Shown piece after piece: positions 22,275 through 25,980 of a stretch of 25,980 nt of DNA. The position numbers were made by a program, and so were the translations under genes. Origin of the DNA: VRUE01 sp035707825 (GTDB lineage: Bacteria > Actinomycetota > Thermoleophilia > Solirubrobacterales > 70-9); contig DASSTR010000105.1 of NCBI GenBank assembly GCA_035707825.1, positions 1 through 25,980 of the forward strand, in the 5' to 3' direction. The notes beneath the pieces were generated by a model. It was not told where the DNA came from and searched no databases. It saw nothing but the letters and a program-made list of their open reading frames with translations. Within the stretch, counting starts at the first letter, position 1. The number at the start of each line of letters is the position of its first letter.

Positions 22275-22923
22275 GGGCCGCGAAGCGCTGGAACGCGTCC
22301 ATATCGGTCACCGCCGGGCCGTGGCCCGGCAGGATCACCGATGGGTCCAGAGCCGCCAGCTTGCGAATCGAGCGGCGGTTCTCGACCGGATCGGGCGTCA
22401 GATCGTCGGGGGGCTCGGTCAGCTTGGTGCGCAGCGCCACGTAGGTGATGTTCCTGATCACGTCGCCGCAGATCGCCACCCGGTCGGAGTCGCGGAAGAA
22501 GATCACCTCGCCCAGCGCGTGCCCGGGGGCATGCACGACGCGGAAGCCCGCGATCTCGTCGCCCTCCGCGAAGGCCTGGCTCACCTCGTGGGGCGGGCCC
22601 TGCCAGAGCCGCGCGAAGAGCCTCGCCACCATGCTCGCCGAGGCGGCGACGTCGCGCCGGCCCTCCATCGCGTCGACGTCCGCCTCGTGGCAGGCCAGCG
22701 GGATGCCGCGCTCTTCGCAGATCGCCTTGGCGGCGCCCTGGTGGTCGGGATGGACGTGCGTAAGCGCCAGCAGGGACAGCTCTCGCCCCTCGGTCTGCTT
22801 GAGGATGCGCCGCCGGTCCCAGCGCCGGCCGGCGTCGATCAGCACGTCCCCGACCAGGTAGACGTTGATCAGCGGGCGAGGAAATTCGTCGAGGCGCAGG
22901 ACCCCCGGCGCGACTTCCTTCAT
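22264..22923 (-). CDS. Metallo-beta-lactamase fold hydrolase
   Basis: A 219-residue MBL-fold protein. The metal-binding set is complete: 'THVHPDH' (His56, His58, Asp60, His61), His135 in 'APGHALGE', Asp154 in 'ICGDVIRN' and His201 in 'LPGHGP'. This is a glyoxalase II-like or general thioester/phosphodiester hydrolase layout without an extra domain; the substrate is unknown. Its ATG overlaps the stop of the 83-aa gene (ATGA at 22920-22923), so it is the last gene of a coupled three-gene minus-strand operon. Nothing suggests antibiotic resistance, as there is no signal peptide. Confidence 0.92.
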   Translation of the reverse strand: MKEVAPGVLRLDEFPRPLINVYLVGDVLIDAGRRWDRRRILKQTEGRELSLLALTHVHPDHQGAAKAICEERGIPLACHEADVDAMEGRRDVAASASMVARLFARLWQGPPHEVSQAFAEGDEIAGFRVVHAPGHALGEVIFFRDSDRVAICGDVIRNITYVALRTKLTEPPDDLTPDPVENRRSIRKLAALDPSVILPGHGPAVTDMDAFQRFAARFA

Positions 22924-23171
22924 CGATGGCCGATGCCCAGGTCGCCCCGCGGCTCGCCGCTGTGCTCGGCCAGCTCCTCCAGCTCGGCGATCTTGCGCTC
23001 GCCTTCGAGGCGGGCGGGATGGCCGGCGGGAAGCGGCTCGATCAGGCGGCGGATGCGATTGCGGACCTGCAGGGCGAAGTGCGGCGTGACGGCGCCGGAA
23101 AGGGCACGGATGTCCTCAGGGGTGACGGCGTGCGCCCCGGCCAGAAGCTGGGGGTTCTCGGCCTCGCTCAC
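22920..23171 (-). CDS. Small hypothetical protein, 83 aa, in MBL operon
   Basis: An 83-residue helical protein with a 'VTPEDIRALSGAVTPHFALQ' block, 'VRNRIRRLIEPLPAGHPARL' and a charged C-terminal helix ('EGERKIAELEELAEH'). No cysteine, signal peptide or TM helix. It starts with a GTG that overlaps the upstream gene's stop (GTGA) and ends overlapping the MBL ATG (ATGA), so it is translated in lockstep with both neighbours. The compact middle part suggests a real conserved protein, possibly a partner of the MBL hydrolase, but the family is not recognised. Confidence 0.75.
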   Translation of the reverse strand: MSEAENPQLLAGAHAVTPEDIRALSGAVTPHFALQVRNRIRRLIEPLPAGHPARLEGERKIAELEELAEHSGEPRGDLGIGHR

Positions 23172-24505
23172 GGTCCCCCGATCTTCGCCAGCTCGGCGAG
23201 AGCATCGATTTCGCTCTGCTCGTTCACCGAGATCGCTTCCTGGTCCCCGATGATCCAGACGTGGTTGTAGAAGGCGCGGGTCGGGTTGTCCGTATAGCCG
23301 GGCTTGACGTCGAGCAGGTAGTCGCGCAGCACGGGGGGAAGCGTATCGGCGTCGTCGCTGACCAGCAGCGGTCCCCAGGTGCCGGACGCCGAGAGCGGCG
23401 CCGCGGCGGCGGCGTCGAGCGGGGAGTCTTCGCGGGCGACGACGAATCCGTGCCCCGGGTCGACGATGTGCCAGCCGAAGCCGCTGTCGAAGTAGCGGGC
23501 GAACGCCACCGAATTAGCCGCCGGGTCGTCGCCGGCGACCCGGGTCACCCGCTTGGAGATCGCGTCGATTTCCTTGACGACGGCCGCCGAGATCGCACTC
23601 TCGGGGCCGAGCACGTACACGGGGGCCTCGGGCGTGCGCCTCAGCGCCGCAGCCGTCGGCGCCGGCAGGCGATTGCGGTCGGCGAACAGGACAGGGTCGC
23701 CCGATCGCGCCGCCCACGCGGCGGCGGGCATCGCGAAGGCCGGTTGGTCGGCGGAGGCGATGACGATGTGCTCGGGCGCGCCGGAGAAGAGCCGGTTCCG
23801 CTGCCTGGCGATCGCAGCGGCGGTGGCGGCGGGAGTTGAGCCGCGCAGCCGCGATGTCCGCAGCCCGTCGGGCGCCTCCGCATTGCCGACCAGGAAGGCG
23901 CGCGTCTCGACTTCTCCCTCCCGGCGCTCGAGCGCGCTCAGCGCCTGGGCCGTCGGCTCGGGCGCGCCGTCGGGGCCGGAGATCAAGATCGGCGCTCGTA
24001 CCGGTGCGGCCATCAGCACCGCCGCCGCAATGGCCGAGCGCCAGTCTCCTTCGTCGACGAGCGTCACCGCGCCGGGCCGCTGTTCGTCGTTGGTGGAGGG
24101 AAAGACGGCAAGGGCAACGGCAGCGGCGTTGGACGCCGGGTCGCTGCCTCCCACGCGGGTCGTGTTCTTGGTCGCGAAGGCAGGAAAGCCGAGGTCTTCG
24201 GCTGCCGCCGCCGTGGCGGAGGGCTTCGCATTCGCCTCCGTGCCGCCGGGGGCGGGACCAGGGGCAGGCTGCTTCTCTCCGCCGGTGCCGCCGAGGATGG
24301 CGACGAGGACGAAGACGATGGCGATCGCGACCGCCGCCGCGATCAGCTTCAGCGCCAGCGGTACCGGGCGCCGCGTCTTCGCGGGCGGCTTCGCAGCCTC
24401 GGGCCGCTGCGCTGCCGCGGGCCGCTGCGCTGCCGCGGGCTGCGTCTCCTCGAGACCCCCCTCCAGGGGCGGCACCTCAGCGTTGATCGGCCGCTTTCTA
24501 GCCAT
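23168..24505 (-). CDS. Membrane-anchored cell-wall-binding repeat 2 (CWB2) protein
   Basis: A 445-residue type II membrane protein. A Pro/Ala/Gln-rich cytoplasmic tail (1-48) contains a duplicated 'AAAQRP'. One TM helix follows (about 49-71, 'LALKLIAAAVAIAIVFVLVA') and an external linker (about 72-105). The outer part (about 110-440) carries CWB2-like repeats, seen as 'TTRVGGSDPASNAAAVALAV', 'HIVIASADQPAFAMPAAAWA', 'GDPVLFADRNRLPAPTAAAL' with 'PVYVLGPESAIS', and 'RVTRVAGDDPAANSVAFARY'. CWB2 modules bind cell-wall polymers in other bacteria. It is the first gene of the operon with the 83-aa protein and the MBL hydrolase. TAGCGT ends 6 nt before the ATG, suggesting a leaderless mRNA. Confidence 0.85.
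   Translation of the reverse strand: MARKRPINAEVPPLEGGLEETQPAAAQRPAAAQRPEAAKPPAKTRRPVPLALKLIAAAVAIAIVFVLVAILGGTGGEKQPAPGPAPGGTEANAKPSATAAAAEDLGFPAFATKNTTRVGGSDPASNAAAVALAVFPSTNDEQRPGAVTLVDEGDWRSAIAAAVLMAAPVRAPILISGPDGAPEPTAQALSALERREGEVETRAFLVGNAEAPDGLRTSRLRGSTPAATAAAIARQRNRLFSGAPEHIVIASADQPAFAMPAAAWAARSGDPVLFADRNRLPAPTAAALRRTPEAPVYVLGPESAISAAVVKEIDAISKRVTRVAGDDPAANSVAFARYFDSGFGWHIVDPGHGFVVAREDSPLDAAAAAPLSASGTWGPLLVSDDADTLPPVLRDYLLDVKPGYTDNPTRAFYNHVWIIGDQEAISVNEQSEIDALAELAKIGGP
24401..24436 (-). repeat. Two perfect 18-bp tandem repeats in the CWB2 gene
   Basis: GGGCCGCTGCGCTGCCGC occurs twice head to tail (24401-24418 and 24419-24436). On the coding strand it encodes the duplicated AAAQRP in the cytoplasmic tail. 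Copy number may vary between strains. Confidence 0.85.
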
Positions 24506-24511
24506 GGGTGA

Positions 24512-24517
24512 ACGCTA
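24512..24517 (-). promoter_or_regulatory. -10-like TAGCGT for a leaderless CWB2 operon mRNA
   Basis: On the minus strand TAGCGT is followed by TCACCC (6 nt) and the ATG at 24505. It fits TAnnnT, and there is no Shine-Dalgarno in the 6-nt gap. Confidence 0.45.
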
Positions 24518-24592
24518 CAGGCGCGAAATGGAGCTCGAAGGCCGGGCGCGGGGCGGGCCATCGACGGCTTCCACGATTTCCGACCGCACTGG

Positions 24593-24608
24593 CTGGCTGG
24601 TCAGATAA
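24593..24608. promoter_or_regulatory. Degenerate second copy of the beta-oxidation operator
   Basis: CTGGCTGGTCAGATAA matches the reverse complement of the main operator (TTGACTGGTCAGTCAA) at 12 of 16 positions. Its centre is 33 bp from the centre of the perfect copy at 24626-24641, about three helical turns, so two dimers could sit on one face of the DNA. It overlaps a -10-like GATAAT (24604-24609) for the rightward gene. Confidence 0.5.
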
Positions 24609-24625
24609 TCTTTGGGCCAGGCTGG

Positions 24626-24641
24626 TTGACTGACCAGTCAA
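24626..24641. promoter_or_regulatory. Operator, TTGACTGACCAGTCAA, ahead of acyl-CoA dehydrogenase
   Basis: The 16-mer is identical to the site at 12843-12858, and the next bases also agree for two positions (TC). A further half-site, TCAGTC, follows at 24642-24647. It lies between the -10-like GATAAT (24604-24609) and the ATG at 24670, where bound protein would block elongation or initiation. Confidence 0.75.
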
Positions 24642-24669
24642 TCAGTCGCCGTCGGAAAAGAGGAATGCA

Positions 24670-25956
24670 ATGAACTTCGCCCTGAACGATGAGCAGCAGG
24701 CCTACAAGGAGCGGTGCCGGACCTTCGCCCGGGAGGTGATTCGCCCCGCCGCGCGCAAGCACGACGAAGAGGAGAGCATTCCCTGGGAGGTCATCAAGGA
24801 GGCCCGCAACCAGGGCTTCGGCACCCTGGAGGCGATCCAGCGCTCGGCGTCCGACGGCGAGGGCCAGATGCAGGTGATCTCGGCCGAAGAGTTCCACTGG
24901 GGCTGCGCCGGCATCGCGCTGGCGATCTCCGGCTCCGGCCTCGCGGCCGCCGGCATCGCGTCCTCCGGCACGCCCGAGCAGATCGCCCGCTGGGTGCCCG
25001 AGTGCTTCGGCAGCGCCGAGGAAGTGAAACTGGGCGCCTACGCGGTCACCGAGCCGCAGGCCGGCTCCGACGTCAAGAGCCTGAAGACGACCGCGAAGCG
25101 CGACGGGGACGAGTGGATCCTCAACGGCACCAAGGTATTCATCACCAACGGCGGCATCGCCGACGTCCACGTCGTCGTCGCCACGGTCGACCCTGCCCTC
25201 GGTACCCGCGGCCAGGCCTCTTTCGTCGTCGCCAAGGACACGCCGGGGCTCAGCCAGGGCAAGAAGGAGTCCAAGCTCGGCATCCGCGCCTCACATACCG
25301 CGGAGATCATCCTCGACGAATGCCGCATTCCGGCTGAGAATCTGCTCGGCGGCGAGGAGAAGCTGGAAAAGAAGCTGCAGCGGGGCCGCGAAGGGAAGAA
25401 ATCACGCGGCGCCGACGCCCTGGCGACCTTCGAGGTGACACGGCCGCTGGTCGGCGCCTCCGCCCTGGGCATCGCCCAGGCCTCCTACGAGTGGACGCTC
25501 GAGTACCTCGAGGGCCGCAGTGAGGGCGGCACGCCGCTGCTGAAGACCCAGCGGATCCAGCAGACCCTTGCCGATGTCGCGACCGAGATCGAAGCGGCGA
25601 GGCTGCTCGTCCAGCGCGCCGCCTGGATGGGCCGCAACGGCGTGCCGATGCGCGGCGGCCAGGGCTCGATGTCGAAGCTGAAGGCGGGCGACGTGACGAT
25701 GTGGGCGACGTCGACGTTGATGGACCTCGTCGGTCCCGATTCCTGGAGCGCCGACTGCCCGCTGGAGAAGTTCTTCCGCGACGCCAAGATCTACCAGCTC
25801 TTCGAGGGCACGGCCGAGATCCAGCGGATGGTCATCTCCCGCATGCAGGCGAGCGAATACGCCGAGCGCCTCGCCTACGGCGCCGAGGTCGCCGCCGAGG
25901 CCATGGCCGGCTCCGCCGAGGCCGAGGCTGCCGGCAAGGAGCCCGTCCCGGCATAG
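24670..25956 (+). CDS. Acyl-CoA dehydrogenase (complete, self-sufficient type)
   Basis: A 428-residue FAD-dependent acyl-CoA dehydrogenase beginning 'MNFALNDEQQAYKERCRTFA'. The middle domain carries 'GAYAVTEPQAGSDVKSLKTT' and 'LNGTKVFITNGGIADVHVV'. The C-terminal domain ends with 'RDAKIYQLFEGTAEIQRMVI', with catalytic base Glu379 in the EGT motif. Unlike the pair at 16671-18996, all motifs are present in one chain, so it should form a homotetramer. A basic insert, 'LQRGREGKKSRGADALATFE', at about 236-255 is unusual and lies where short-chain members have a compact loop. Ribosome-binding site GAGGA is 5 nt before the ATG. It is transcribed divergently from the CWB2 operon and carries the operator in its leader. 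Confidence 0.94.
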   Translation: MNFALNDEQQAYKERCRTFAREVIRPAARKHDEEESIPWEVIKEARNQGFGTLEAIQRSASDGEGQMQVISAEEFHWGCAGIALAISGSGLAAAGIASSGTPEQIARWVPECFGSAEEVKLGAYAVTEPQAGSDVKSLKTTAKRDGDEWILNGTKVFITNGGIADVHVVVATVDPALGTRGQASFVVAKDTPGLSQGKKESKLGIRASHTAEIILDECRIPAENLLGGEEKLEKKLQRGREGKKSRGADALATFEVTRPLVGASALGIAQASYEWTLEYLEGRSEGGTPLLKTQRIQQTLADVATEIEAARLLVQRAAWMGRNGVPMRGGQGSMSKLKAGDVTMWATSTLMDLVGPDSWSADCPLEKFFRDAKIYQLFEGTAEIQRMVISRMQASEYAERLAYGAEVAAEAMAGSAEAEAAGKEPVPA

Positions 25957-25980
25957 CCCCGGAGGGGGGCGGCCGATCGG

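Overview
The window is a very GC-rich stretch of bacterial chromosome that reads like an actinobacterium, most likely of the Thermoleophilia/Solirubrobacterales type. This rests on an F420-type luciferase-like oxidoreductase, mycobacterial-style paired acyl-CoA dehydrogenases, many GTG starts, ATGA/GTGA gene overlaps, TAnnnT-like -10 hexamers next to start codons, and several lineage-flavoured secreted proteins. The taxonomic call is an inference. No integrase, transposase, CRISPR array, rRNA or phage gene was seen; the region looks like ordinary chromosome with a few accessory genes.

Layout. 1-300: the end of a possible acetyltransferase gene and tRNA-Thr(UGU). 324-5334: a SHOCT membrane protein, divergent from a ring-cleaving dioxygenase, then a maleylacetate-reductase-like dehydrogenase and a PlsC-GpsA fusion for phospholipid synthesis. 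5365-6247: an ECF sigma factor overlapping a one-TM candidate anti-sigma factor. 6254-10171: a DUF4383 membrane protein, a zinc-finger rhomboid protease, a BtuF-like corrinoid-binding protein, a CNNM/CorC transporter behind a 15-codon leader ORF, and a small unknown protein. 10198-11970: a large Cys-rich secreted protein with a duplicated domain. 11961-14106: divergent 3-hydroxyacyl-CoA dehydrogenase and thiolase. 14217-16611: a DJ-1/AraC regulator, a 10-codon bridging ORF, an HD-domain hydrolase and a lipoprotein. 16671-20119: an acyl-CoA dehydrogenase pair and an F420 oxidoreductase. 20138-22200: a small protein, a secreted repeat-type protein and a secreted trypsin-like protease. 22264-24505: a minus-strand operon (CWB2 protein, small protein, metallo-beta-lactamase hydrolase). 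24670-25956: a third acyl-CoA dehydrogenase.

The clearest system-level signal is a shared operator, TTGACTGRCCAGTCAA-like, in front of the hydroxyacyl-CoA dehydrogenase/thiolase pair (12843), the paired acyl-CoA dehydrogenases (16637) and the last acyl-CoA dehydrogenase (24626, with a degenerate second copy at 24593). These dispersed beta-oxidation genes therefore look like one regulon, probably under a TetR-family repressor encoded elsewhere. A second theme is start-codon architecture: several -10-like hexamers lie only 5-8 nt before the start codon, suggesting leaderless mRNAs. One 23-bp divergent spacer appears to use a single TATA element in both directions, and two tiny ORFs are coupled to larger genes by ATGA/GTGA overlaps.
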